From: Deltaproteobacteria bacterium
GTDB taxonomy: Bacteria; Myxococcota; UBA727; VGSZ01
Assembly: GCA_016177705.1 (NCBI GenBank)
Contig: JACOUT010000011.1
Span: 186,001 to 250,000, forward strand
Reading direction: 5' to 3'
DNA: 64,000 nt
The translations under genes were made by a program, and so were the position numbers. Of this stretch, positions 1 through 7,553 are shown in pieces (position 1 is the first letter of the stretch; every line of letters begins with the position of its first letter). The notes under the pieces were generated by a model, which made no database searches, was not told the DNA's origin, and worked only from the letters and a program-made list of their open reading frames with translations.

Positions 1-1350
1 GCGGGGCACCCGATCGACGAGGATCTGGCGCTGTGGATCGTCGGCTGCGCCGCCGACGGGCTCGCGTTCGCGCACCAGGCGCGCCACCCGCTCACCGGCG
101 CGCCGCTCGGCATCGTCCATCGCGACATCTCGCCGCATAACCTGATGTGCGCCGTCGACGGCACCGTCAAGATCATCGACTTCGGCCTGGCGCTGTCGTC
201 GATGAAGGAGGCGCAGACCGAGCGCGACGTCGTCTTGGGCAAGCTCTCCTACATGTCACCCGAGCAGGCGACCGGCCGCGCGCTCGACGAACGCTCCGAC
301 GTGTTCGCGCTCGGCGTGGTGCTCTACGAGCTGCTCACCGGCGAGCGCTACTGGGGCTCGCTCAAACACGATCAGATCTGGCTGCGCGCCGGCGCCGGCA
401 CCTACGTGCCATCGGGAGTGCAGCGCTTGGCGCCCGATCTGCGCGCGGTCGTCGGTGCGGCGATCGCCCCGCGCGTCGACGAGCGCACCGCCACGGCGGG
501 CGCGCTGCGCGATCAGATCGCGCGCGTGCTCGGCGCCCGCGGCGGCGCCGTCGACGCGGCCGCTCGCCTCGGCGAGCTCGTGACCGAGCTGGCGCAGCCG
601 GAGCTGGCCCGCATCGAGACGGCGCGCACCGGCAGCGACACCTTGCCGCCCGACGTGTCGAGCCCGGTGATGAGCATCGCGCTCGAGGAGGTGCGCGCCA
701 TCGAGGCGCTGCTGGCGCGTGAGCAACCGCCCTCGCCCACCATCACGATGGCGCCCTCGACGATCCCGGAGCTGGCCATGGCCGAGACGGTGCGCAGGAC
801 GAGCGCGCCGAGCGGCCCGCCGGAGCCGCCGGCGGCCACGGAGCGCGTGCGTGCGCCTGCGCACCACGGCGCGCCGGCGTCGTCGTCGACCGCCACCGAG
901 CGGGTCGCGCCCCGGCGATCGCTCGCCCCGGCGGTGGCCATCGCCACCGCCGCCGCGCTGGTGGCCGTGCTTGCGCTCGTCGTCGTGCTGCTGCCGACCT
1001 CCGCCGCGGTCGTCGGCGTCGTCGACGCCGGGCCTGTCGTCGCGCCGCCGCGCGACGCGCCGCCGTCGACACCGGTCGTCGTGGAGCGGCCGCCTGTGGA
1101 GCCGGCGCCCGCGCCGCCCGTCGTCGCCGAACGCGTACTGGACGCGGGCGCGGGTAACGATGTCGGCAAACGGCCGCCAGCGCCGCCTCGCCTGTCGGCG
1201 CTGCTGCGCAAGCTCGAGCGCTGCGACGATCCGTGCGCGCACACGCTGCGCTCCACCACCCGGGACGTCGATCGCCTGAGCGGCACGAGGGAGCGCGACG
1301 TGCGCGCGCTCATCACGCAGTGCCTCGCGCGCTGCGGGCAAGCTCGCTAA
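1..1350 (+). CDS. Serine/threonine protein kinase, C-terminal part (5' end outside window)
   Basis: The reading frame is open from the first base, so the N-lobe lies outside the window. Visible kinase motifs are the catalytic loop HRDISPHN (bases 118-141; the Asp at 124-126 would be the proton acceptor), the metal-binding DFG (178-186), and MSPEQA in place of the usual APE region. HRDISPHN instead of HRDLKPEN is common in myxobacterial kinases. The catalytic domain is followed by a Pro/Ala-rich juxtamembrane stretch, one transmembrane helix (about 919-1017) and a short exported tail with five cysteines near the end. It is probably a membrane-bound Hanks-type signalling kinase that phosphorylates cytosolic proteins and senses through the tail. 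The next gene starts 9 bases after its stop, so they may be co-transcribed. Confidence 0.93.
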   Translation, partial: AGHPIDEDLALWIVGCAADGLAFAHQARHPLTGAPLGIVHRDISPHNLMCAVDGTVKIIDFGLALSSMKEAQTERDVVLGKLSYMSPEQATGRALDERSDVFALGVVLYELLTGERYWGSLKHDQIWLRAGAGTYVPSGVQRLAPDLRAVVGAAIAPRVDERTATAGALRDQIARVLGARGGAVDAAARLGELVTELAQPELARIETARTGSDTLPPDVSSPVMSIALEEVRAIEALLAREQPPSPTITMAPSTIPELAMAETVRRTSAPSGPPEPPAATERVRAPAHHGAPASSSTATERVAPRRSLAPAVAIATAAALVAVLALVVVLLPTSAAVVGVVDAGPVVAPPRDAPPSTPVVVERPPVEPAPAPPVVAERVLDAGAGNDVGKRPPAPPRLSALLRKLERCDDPCAHTLRSTTRDVDRLSGTRERDVRALITQCLARCGQAR

Positions 1351-1359
1351 CCTGCGCGG

Positions 1360-2778
1360 GTGCGTCGAACGCTGTTCGTCATTGCGCTGGTGCTGCTCGC
1401 GCCCGCGGCGCGCGCCGCCGATCCGCCGACGGCGGGCCGGCCGCTGACGGTCCTGCCGATTGGCGGCGACGCAACCGTAGCGGCCCGACAGAGCGTCGAG
1501 GATCGCGTCAGGCTCGCGGCCGGGCGGTACGCGTCGGTGCAGGCGCACGAGGCGACCGCGCAAGCCTTGCGCAGCGCCGAGGCGCTCGGGCTGTCGTGCG
1601 ACCTCGGCGTGGTCGAGTGCGCGAGGCGCATGGGCGGCCTGGCCGGCGCGGCGCGCGTGCTGGTAGGGGCGCTCGCGAGCGACGACACGCTGACGCTCGG
1701 CCTGCTCGACGTGGCCGCCGAGACGGCAGCGGCGGCGCCACAACGGCTGCGCCTGCCGTCGCCCGGGTTGGCGCGCGACGCGGCCGTGGAGCGACTGGTG
1801 ATGCTGCTGCTCGCCCCCGAGCGGCTGCTTGGGCAGCTCGTGGTCGACGTCGTGCCGAGCGGCGCCAGCGTCATGGTCGACGACCTATTTCGCGGGCCCG
1901 CGCCGCTCGCGGCGCCGATCACGCTGCCGCCGGGGCCGCACCGCGTGTACGCGACGCTGCCCGGCTTCCTGTCGCAGACCCGAGAGATCGAGGTGGAGGT
2001 GGGCACGGCCCTTCGTGTGCGCCTCGAGCTGGCGCGCGATCCCGACGCGCCGCCACCCGTGGTGCGCGACCGCGGCGGCGACGGCGATGACCACGACGAC
2101 GACGAGGCGCCCGCGCGCGTCACCGTGGCGGTGTTTCCATTCTTGTCGAGTGGTGTGCCGGCGCGCGTCGCTGCCGTGCTCGATGACGCTGTGGCGGCCG
2201 AGCTGACGCGGCGCGACGGCCTGCTGGTGCTGGCGGCCCACGAGGTGGCGGGCTCGCTCGACACCGCCGCGCCTGGCTGCAAAGACGATCACCGGTGTCT
2301 GGCCGAAGTCGCGCGCGCACTCGACGTCGATGCCTTCCTCATTGGTCGCGCCGCGGCCGACGGCGGCCTATGGACGCTCACGGTAAGTCGCCACGATGCG
2401 GAGAGCGGCGGCGAGCTGTTCGCCGCGCGCACGTCGGCGCTGGCGCAGGACCACACGAGCCCGCTCGTCAGCCTGCCCGACGTGGTCGACCAGCTCTTCC
2501 CCGAGCACTCCGTCGCCGATGGAGCACCGCCCATCGACGTGCGGGGCTTCGCGGCCGACATGGCGGCGTCGCCCTTGCCGACCTGGGTGTTCTGGACGGC
2601 CGCCGGCGCGGGCGGCGTGCTCGCGGTTGCCACGGCCGGCGCGGGCGTGCTGGCGCTCACGGCCAACGATCCGGCCACCGCCGGGCGCGCCGGCGGCGCC
2701 TTCGCGGTCGGCGCCGGTGCCACCGTGGTTGCGCTCGGCGCGGCGGCGGTGATCGGCGCGTTCGTCGACTGGCATTGA
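1360..2778 (+). CDS. PEGA-domain exported membrane protein
   Basis: 472 residues from a GTG start 9 bases after the kinase stop. An N-terminal signal peptide (hydrophobic VIALVLLAP, Ala-rich cleavage region) is followed by a domain of unknown type, then a PEGA domain at about residues 155-225 (GQLVVDVVPSGASVMVDD ... PGPHRVYATLPGF). After an Asp-rich linker comes a second alpha/beta region (about 245-370), and two hydrophobic helices close the protein. PEGA domains are surface or periplasmic beta modules often found downstream of myxobacterial kinases. The second region starts VTVAVFPFLSSGVPA, resembling the nucleotide-independent TolB N-terminal-like fold seen in similar proteins; that is inference. 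A role as envelope partner of the adjacent kinase is plausible but unproven. Confidence 0.8.
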   Translation: MRRTLFVIALVLLAPAARAADPPTAGRPLTVLPIGGDATVAARQSVEDRVRLAAGRYASVQAHEATAQALRSAEALGLSCDLGVVECARRMGGLAGAARVLVGALASDDTLTLGLLDVAAETAAAAPQRLRLPSPGLARDAAVERLVMLLLAPERLLGQLVVDVVPSGASVMVDDLFRGPAPLAAPITLPPGPHRVYATLPGFLSQTREIEVEVGTALRVRLELARDPDAPPPVVRDRGGDGDDHDDDEAPARVTVAVFPFLSSGVPARVAAVLDDAVAAELTRRDGLLVLAAHEVAGSLDTAAPGCKDDHRCLAEVARALDVDAFLIGRAAADGGLWTLTVSRHDAESGGELFAARTSALAQDHTSPLVSLPDVVDQLFPEHSVADGAPPIDVRGFAADMAASPLPTWVFWTAAGAGGVLAVATAGAGVLALTANDPATAGRAGGAFAVGAGATVVALGAAAVIGAFVDWH

Positions 2779-2808
2779 CGGCGCGCTCCACCGTCGGTCA
2801 TCGGACGC

Positions 2809-4113
2809 TCACAGCGCACGCGTCATCTCGGCGTGCAGCGAGCGCAGCGCGCGCCCGAGCTCGGCGCCGTTGGTGAACTCCTCGCGGCGCAGCGGAATGG
2901 AGCGCTCGAAGGTGAGCGAGCCCTCAGCGCCGGTCGATTGGTGCATCTCGCTTGCGCCGACGTGGTGGCCGCTGGCGCTGCGCCACTCGACGCTTCCCTC
3001 CTCGATCTCGAGAGCGTCATCTCCGCGGCGCAGCGTCCCCTCGATGACGAGCTGCTTGCCGTCGAGGCGCTGCAGCGTGGCCTCGAGCGCCCAGCTCACG
3101 CGCGGCTGGTGTGCGAAGGCGTCGCCGTGCGCGAGCAGCGCCGGCAGGTCGGCCGCCGCGGTGCCCTTCGGCAGCGGGAAGTGCAGCTCCCTCGAGACCT
3201 TGCCCTCGACCCCAGCGCTCTTGCCGAGGTTGGCGCCGCCGAGCAGCAGCGACAGGTCCGCGTCGCCCTCGAGGGCGACGCCGGTCGACACCACCAGCTC
3301 GGGGGCGTCGCCAGCGACGAACCTGGCGCTGCTCCCCAGGCCCGCGGCCGCCTCCAAGCCGGCCTCGGCCGCGGTGCTCTCGAGCGAAACGCCGGCTTCG
3401 GCCACGAGGTCGGCCGACAGCTCGACCTCTTTCAGCCCTGGGTGCGTCAGCCGGTAGCCCTCGATGAGCGCGCCAGCGCTCGAGTTGCTCGCCAAGGCCA
3501 GCTCCGCCGCCAGCCGCTTCGCTTCGCCGAGCGTCTCGACCTCGATGGTCATGCCGCGCCCGACCCCCTCGAAGGCGCCCGCGTCGACCGAACCGCCGTG
3601 GCCGTCCTCCGCGGCGATCAGGCCGAGGGCGCCAGCGTCCTCGAGCGCGACCTCGAAGCCGCGCACTCCCTTCGTGATGCTGACCTCCACCTCGCGGCGA
3701 AGGGCGATCCCCTCGATGGCGCCGGTCGCCTCGACGGAGCAGGCGATCCTCTCGCCCTCTTTCATGGTGTCGATGCCGGCGATGAACGAGGCCGCCGCGC
3801 GCACACCTTTCGGGACCACCATGTCGCCGATGACGTCGAGCACTGGCGCGCCGTCGACGACACGTGCTGCGCCCTGCCAGAGCTGACGTTGCGTCTCGAA
3901 GGCGGGCCGCAGGCCGGTGGTGGTCAAGTAGGTGTCCGCCACCGTCGCCGCGCTGTCTTTCACGTTGTCGAGCAGCAGCTCGCCGATCGACGGCTCGGGC
4001 GAGTGCGGCGTGCCGTCGGCGCCGGTGGGCGGGGGCCCGGACGGCGGCACCGAGGCGCGCTGCGGGTTGGTCGAGGGGCTCGGCTTGGGGGTATTGGCGG
4101 CGGTGGTGGTCAT
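2809..4113 (-). CDS. Hypothetical protein, Pro-rich N-terminus
   Basis: 434 residues; no family recognised. The first 45 residues are Pro/Ser/Thr-rich with no signal peptide. The rest is rich in alternating charged and small residues with many short beta-like stretches (for example ELVVSTGVALEGDADLSLLL and VSWALEATLQRLDGKQLVIE) and repeated Glu-Val-Glu patterns, which suggests a long beta-rich or coiled repeat protein. The ATG has GGAG about 9 bases upstream. It is convergent with the PEGA gene (30-base gap). Codon use and GC match the neighbours, and the alternative frames are poorer, so the ORF itself is credible. Confidence 0.6.
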   Translation of the reverse strand: MTTTAANTPKPSPSTNPQRASVPPSGPPPTGADGTPHSPEPSIGELLLDNVKDSAATVADTYLTTTGLRPAFETQRQLWQGAARVVDGAPVLDVIGDMVVPKGVRAAASFIAGIDTMKEGERIACSVEATGAIEGIALRREVEVSITKGVRGFEVALEDAGALGLIAAEDGHGGSVDAGAFEGVGRGMTIEVETLGEAKRLAAELALASNSSAGALIEGYRLTHPGLKEVELSADLVAEAGVSLESTAAEAGLEAAAGLGSSARFVAGDAPELVVSTGVALEGDADLSLLLGGANLGKSAGVEGKVSRELHFPLPKGTAAADLPALLAHGDAFAHQPRVSWALEATLQRLDGKQLVIEGTLRRGDDALEIEEGSVEWRSASGHHVGASEMHQSTGAEGSLTFERSIPLRREEFTNGAELGRALRSLHAEMTRAL

Positions 4114-4261
4114 GGCGTGTGCTCCGGCTCACGGTTGGCGGTCGGTGATGCTTGGAGCAACGCAAGAGGCGCACCGACCGTGCCGGCGCGTCCGAACGCG
4201 GCGACCCCGCGCTGTCAGGTTCCGGCGAGTGCCGCGGCGTTCCGCCGGTGGGACGGTGCCG

Positions 4262-4981
4262 TCACCAGGCGACGCTGCGCTCGACGGCCGGCGCCGCGTT
4301 CGCGGTCGTCACGCCGATCCTCGTCGCCGCGACACAACGCAACGCGGCGAGCGCGGCGCGGAGCCGACCGAGGCTCGTGTAGGCGGAGCTGCCGATCGTG
4401 CGCGCCGAGCGGCCGACGGTGACGGCATCGACGCGACCGGCGCCGTGCGCGGCCAGGAAGACCACGTAGGGTGTCGCGGTGGCGTGCGCAGCGAGCTTCC
4501 TCGCCACGTCGGCGGTCATCACCAGGAACATGCCAGCGTTGTCGGGCAGCCCGGTGAGCAGGGTCAGCAGCCGCTTGAACGCGCGCGACGTGAGCAGCCG
4601 AGGCGCGCTCTGATACCGCCCGGCGCGTGTGGCGAACACGACGTCGGCGCCGGCGCGCGCGCGCGCGAGCAGCGTGGGGACGACGGCGGGGTCATCCTGG
4701 AGGTCCGCGTCCATGACCACGACGTGGGCGCCGCGAGCCGCGCTGACACCGAAGACCACGGCGCGCTGTTGGCCGACGTTCTCTTGCAGGCGGACCGCGC
4801 GCACCCGAGGGTCGGTGCCGGCGAGCTGCTCCGCCACGTCATACGACCGCTCCGGACAGTGATCGTCGACGAACAGGATCTCGAAGCGCTCCTCGCCGAG
4901 CGCGTCGCACAGGCGCTGGTGGAGCGCCGTGACCGTGCCGCGGCTTCGGTAGAGCGGCACCACGACGCTCACCGGAATCAC
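4262..4981 (-). CDS. Family 2 glycosyltransferase
   Basis: 239 residues. The sequence opens MIPVSVVVPLYRSRGT, the first strand of a GT-A fold, has VDD at 38-40 and the metal/nucleotide-sugar motif DADLQDDP at 91-98, as in dolichyl-phosphate-mannose-synthase-like GT2 enzymes. No C-terminal membrane helices are present, so it is probably a soluble or peripheral cytoplasmic transferase using an NDP-sugar. The start is set by a GTGA overlap with the stop of the upstream epimerase gene (GTG 4981-4979, TGA 4980-4978). A longer upstream frame exists but runs through the epimerase in another frame and is rejected. Coupling to the epimerase suggests that the two act in the same surface-glycan pathway. 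Confidence 0.88.
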   Translation of the reverse strand: MIPVSVVVPLYRSRGTVTALHQRLCDALGEERFEILFVDDHCPERSYDVAEQLAGTDPRVRAVRLQENVGQQRAVVFGVSAARGAHVVVMDADLQDDPAVVPTLLARARAGADVVFATRAGRYQSAPRLLTSRAFKRLLTLLTGLPDNAGMFLVMTADVARKLAAHATATPYVVFLAAHGAGRVDAVTVGRSARTIGSSAYTSLGRLRAALAALRCVAATRIGVTTANAAPAVERSVAW

Positions 4982-5919
4982 GACGGCAGCCTGCCACGCA
5001 GCCACGCCAGGTTTCGCGCCAGCCCCTCCTCGAGCGAGACGGTCGCGCGAAAGCCGAGCTGCTCTTCTGCCTGACGCACGTCGGCGCGCCACTCGCCTCG
5101 ATCGCGCTCGCTGGCGGCGAACGCTCCCGTGCGGGTCTCGATGGGGCGGCCGACGAGGCTCTCGATGCACGCGACCACGCCGCGGTTCGAGGTGCCGGTC
5201 CCGCTGGCGACGTTGAAGATCCGTCCGGGGGCGGCCGCATGGGTCGCCGCGATGACGGCGCTGCGTGCCACGTCGTCGACATGGACGAAGTCGTGCACCG
5301 GATCGGCGGCCGTGAGCGGCAGCATCGCGCCGCTGAGCGCGGCGCGCAGCGCCACCTGGACGAAGCGCGTCTCGCTCTCGAGCGGGCCGTAGACCGAGAA
5401 CAGGCGCAGGCAAGTCAACGCCATGCCCATGTCGTCCGCGTAGCGGCGCGCCACCAGGCTCGCGGCGAGCTTGACCGCACCATAGAAGGTGTCCGGCGGG
5501 CGGTGGTCGTGCTCCGCGGCAGGGCTGGCGCACGCGGGGTACTCGTACTGCGTCGTCAGCCAGACCACTCTGGCTGCGCGCGCGCGATGCGCCGCGGTCA
5601 CGACGTTCCAGGAGAGCGACGACGTCGTGCGGGCGAACACGTCATGCCATGCCGGGCCCTTGGGTGGTCGTTCGACCGCGGCGTGGACGACGATGTCGGG
5701 GGCGAGGCGCGCAAAGGTGCCAGCGGTGTCGCGCTCGTCACCTAGTTCACAGCAGACCGTCTCGGTCGATGCGACCTCCCGCAGGCGCCACGCGTTCGTC
5801 TCCGACCGCACCAGACCCACGACGCTGGCTCCTTGCCGCGAAAAGGCGTCGACCAGGTGCGCACCCACGAAGCCCGCGGCCCCCGTGACCACCACGCGCG
5901 CATCCCGAAGTGCCGGCAT
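4978..5919 (-). CDS. NAD-dependent epimerase/dehydratase (extended SDR)
   Basis: 313 residues. The Rossmann motif TGAAGFVG (GxxGxxG, residues 13-19) binds NAD(P), the YxxxK catalytic pair is Y146/K150 (FYGAVK), and Thr122/Thr123 sit where the family often has Ser/Thr. Extended SDRs of this type interconvert or dehydrate nucleotide sugars such as UDP-glucose or GDP-mannose; the exact substrate cannot be read from the sequence. It overlaps the downstream GT2 gene by four bases and is divergent from the methyltransferase at 6043, so the 120-base gap 5920-6042 probably carries promoters for both directions. Confidence 0.9.
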   Translation of the reverse strand: MPALRDARVVVTGAAGFVGAHLVDAFSRQGASVVGLVRSETNAWRLREVASTETVCCELGDERDTAGTFARLAPDIVVHAAVERPPKGPAWHDVFARTTSSLSWNVVTAAHRARAARVVWLTTQYEYPACASPAAEHDHRPPDTFYGAVKLAASLVARRYADDMGMALTCLRLFSVYGPLESETRFVQVALRAALSGAMLPLTAADPVHDFVHVDDVARSAVIAATHAAAPGRIFNVASGTGTSNRGVVACIESLVGRPIETRTGAFAASERDRGEWRADVRQAEEQLGFRATVSLEEGLARNLAWLRGRLPS

Positions 5920-6042
5920 TCGCCTAGCTAGGGTGTGCCTACCGGCCCGTCAACGCAGCCGAGTCCCGCCGGATCGGCGGCGAGCGGCCTTGCGCGCGCG
6001 CCGCTCGGCAGTATGGTTCGCGCCCTCGGGGAGGGCTCGACC

Positions 6043-6750
6043 ATGATGACGACACGAGCAGCCGAGCTGGACTGGCAACGCAAGTATTTCTCGGTGCCAC
6101 CCGAGTCCATCCGCGTGGTCGAGACGCCCTACGTCGCCCGCCATTTCCACGAGGCGACGCGTCGGCTCGGCGCGCCCGAGGGCGCCGACGTCCTCGAGAT
6201 CGGCGCCGGCGAGGGCCGCTACACGCGCGCGCTGCGCGAGCACGGCTTCGACGTCACCGCCAACGAGCTGTCGCCGGTGCTGGCCGACCGGCTGCGCACC
6301 GCGCTGCCGGCCGAGCGGCTGCACGTCTCCGAAGGCGACGCGGCGGCGCTCGGCGCGTCGATGCCTGGTCGGTTCCGCTTCGTCGTCGGCTTCTTCGTCT
6401 TGCATCACTTCGCCGAGCTGGCCGACACGCTGGCCGGCGTCCGCCGCGCCATGACGCCGGGCGGCGTCGCGGTCTTCATCGAGCCCTACGGGCACAACCC
6501 GCTCTATGCGCTGCAGGTGGCGCTCACGCCGCACATGCGCTTCGCGGGTGAGCCGGCGTTGTTCCAGATGCACCCCCGTGCCCTGCGCCGAGCCTTCCTG
6601 GCCGCCGGCTTCGCTGCGCCCGAGATCGAGAAGTATGGCCACCTGCCGCCTGCGCTCTACAACGCGCCCGCGGGCGCGGCCGCCGATCGATGGTTGACGC
6701 GGCTTGGCGCGCCGCGCTCCTTCCTCGCCATCACCGCGGCGGCGCTCTGA
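6043..6750 (+). CDS. SAM-dependent methyltransferase, class I
   Basis: 235 residues. Motif I VLEIGAGEG (50-58) and a following acidic position form the SAM-binding loop of a Rossmann-like methyltransferase; FFVLHHFAEL and RRAMTPGGVAVFIEP match motifs IV-VI of the Methyltransf_11 group. The N-terminus WQRKYFSVPPESIRVVETPYVARHF is unlike small-molecule O-methyltransferases and may shape the acceptor site. The ATG at 6043 is preceded by GGGGAGGG (6027-6034), a better start than the GTG at 5935. The substrate is unknown; a sugar or lipid-linked glycan is suggested by the neighbours. The next gene overlaps its 3' end. Confidence 0.82.
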   Translation: MMTTRAAELDWQRKYFSVPPESIRVVETPYVARHFHEATRRLGAPEGADVLEIGAGEGRYTRALREHGFDVTANELSPVLADRLRTALPAERLHVSEGDAAALGASMPGRFRFVVGFFVLHHFAELADTLAGVRRAMTPGGVAVFIEPYGHNPLYALQVALTPHMRFAGEPALFQMHPRALRRAFLAAGFAAPEIEKYGHLPPALYNAPAGAAADRWLTRLGAPRSFLAITAAAL

Positions 6751-7553
6751 GCCGCCTCGAACCGATCCTGTTCTTCTCGGACGCGGCGTTCGCCGCGCGC
6801 GCGTCCCGATCGGGCGTGCGCCGCTTCATCGTTGACTGGGAGAGCAAGGGCAAAGCGGAGCGGCAGCGCGGCTTCGATACCCAGGTGAATCAGCACGGCG
6901 TGGCCGAGCTGCGCGCGCTGCGCCAGGCCGTGGACGGCCACGTGAGCTGCCGGCTGAACGAGCTCGGGCCCTGGTCGGCGGCCGAGGTCGATCAGGCAGT
7001 GGAGGCGGGCGCGACGACGCTGTTTTTGCCGATGGTCAAGAGCCCGCGCCAGGTCGAGGTCTTCTTGCACCTGCTCGACGGCCGCGCCGAGGCCGCCATC
7101 CTCGTCGAGACGCCACAGGCGTGCGCGCGCGCGCGTGAGCTCGCCACCTTCCCGCTCTCGATGGTGTACGTGGGCCTGAACGACCTCGCCATCGCGCGCG
7201 GCAGCCACAGCATCTTCGAGGCCTTGGTCGACGGCACCGTCGACCGCATCCGAGAGGCGTTCGCGAGCCACGCGCTCGGCGTCGCGGGCCTGACACGCCT
7301 CGATGCGGGGGCGCCCGTCCCCTTCACGCTCTTGCTCGCCGCGCTCGAGCGGCTCGACTGCCGGTTCACGTTCGCGCGGCGCTCGTTTCAGCGCGACTTC
7401 GCCCAGCGAGACATCGCGCCCGAGTTGGCCAGGATCGAGCTGGCGTGGGATGCGCTGCGACTGCGCACGGCAAGCGAGCGACAGGCCGCGCACACGCGCC
7501 TCGCCGCGGCCATCCGCGACGACGTGCGGAGGCACCAGGTCACGGGACCATGA
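6690..7553 (+). CDS. HpcH/HpaI aldolase-like TIM-barrel protein
   Basis: 287 residues from the ATG at 6690, which overlaps the methyltransferase by 61 bases; a CTG at 6747, forming CTGA with the upstream stop, would remove 19 unlikely N-terminal residues and start just before the first strand (EPILFFSD). The pattern of strands and the signature ILVETPQA (Glu expected to bind the divalent metal) plus VGLNDLAIARG resembles HpcH/HpaI aldolase/citrate-lyase-beta family members, which cleave or form C-C bonds using pyruvate or acetyl-CoA derived substrates. Here it sits inside a glycan cluster with ATGA coupling to the membrane protein at 7550, hinting at synthesis of an acidic sugar or modification, which is inference. 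Confidence 0.7.
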   Translation: MVDAAWRAALLPRHHRGGALSRLEPILFFSDAAFAARASRSGVRRFIVDWESKGKAERQRGFDTQVNQHGVAELRALRQAVDGHVSCRLNELGPWSAAEVDQAVEAGATTLFLPMVKSPRQVEVFLHLLDGRAEAAILVETPQACARARELATFPLSMVYVGLNDLAIARGSHSIFEALVDGTVDRIREAFASHALGVAGLTRLDAGAPVPFTLLLAALERLDCRFTFARRSFQRDFAQRDIAPELARIELAWDALRLRTASERQAAHTRLAAAIRDDVRRHQVTGP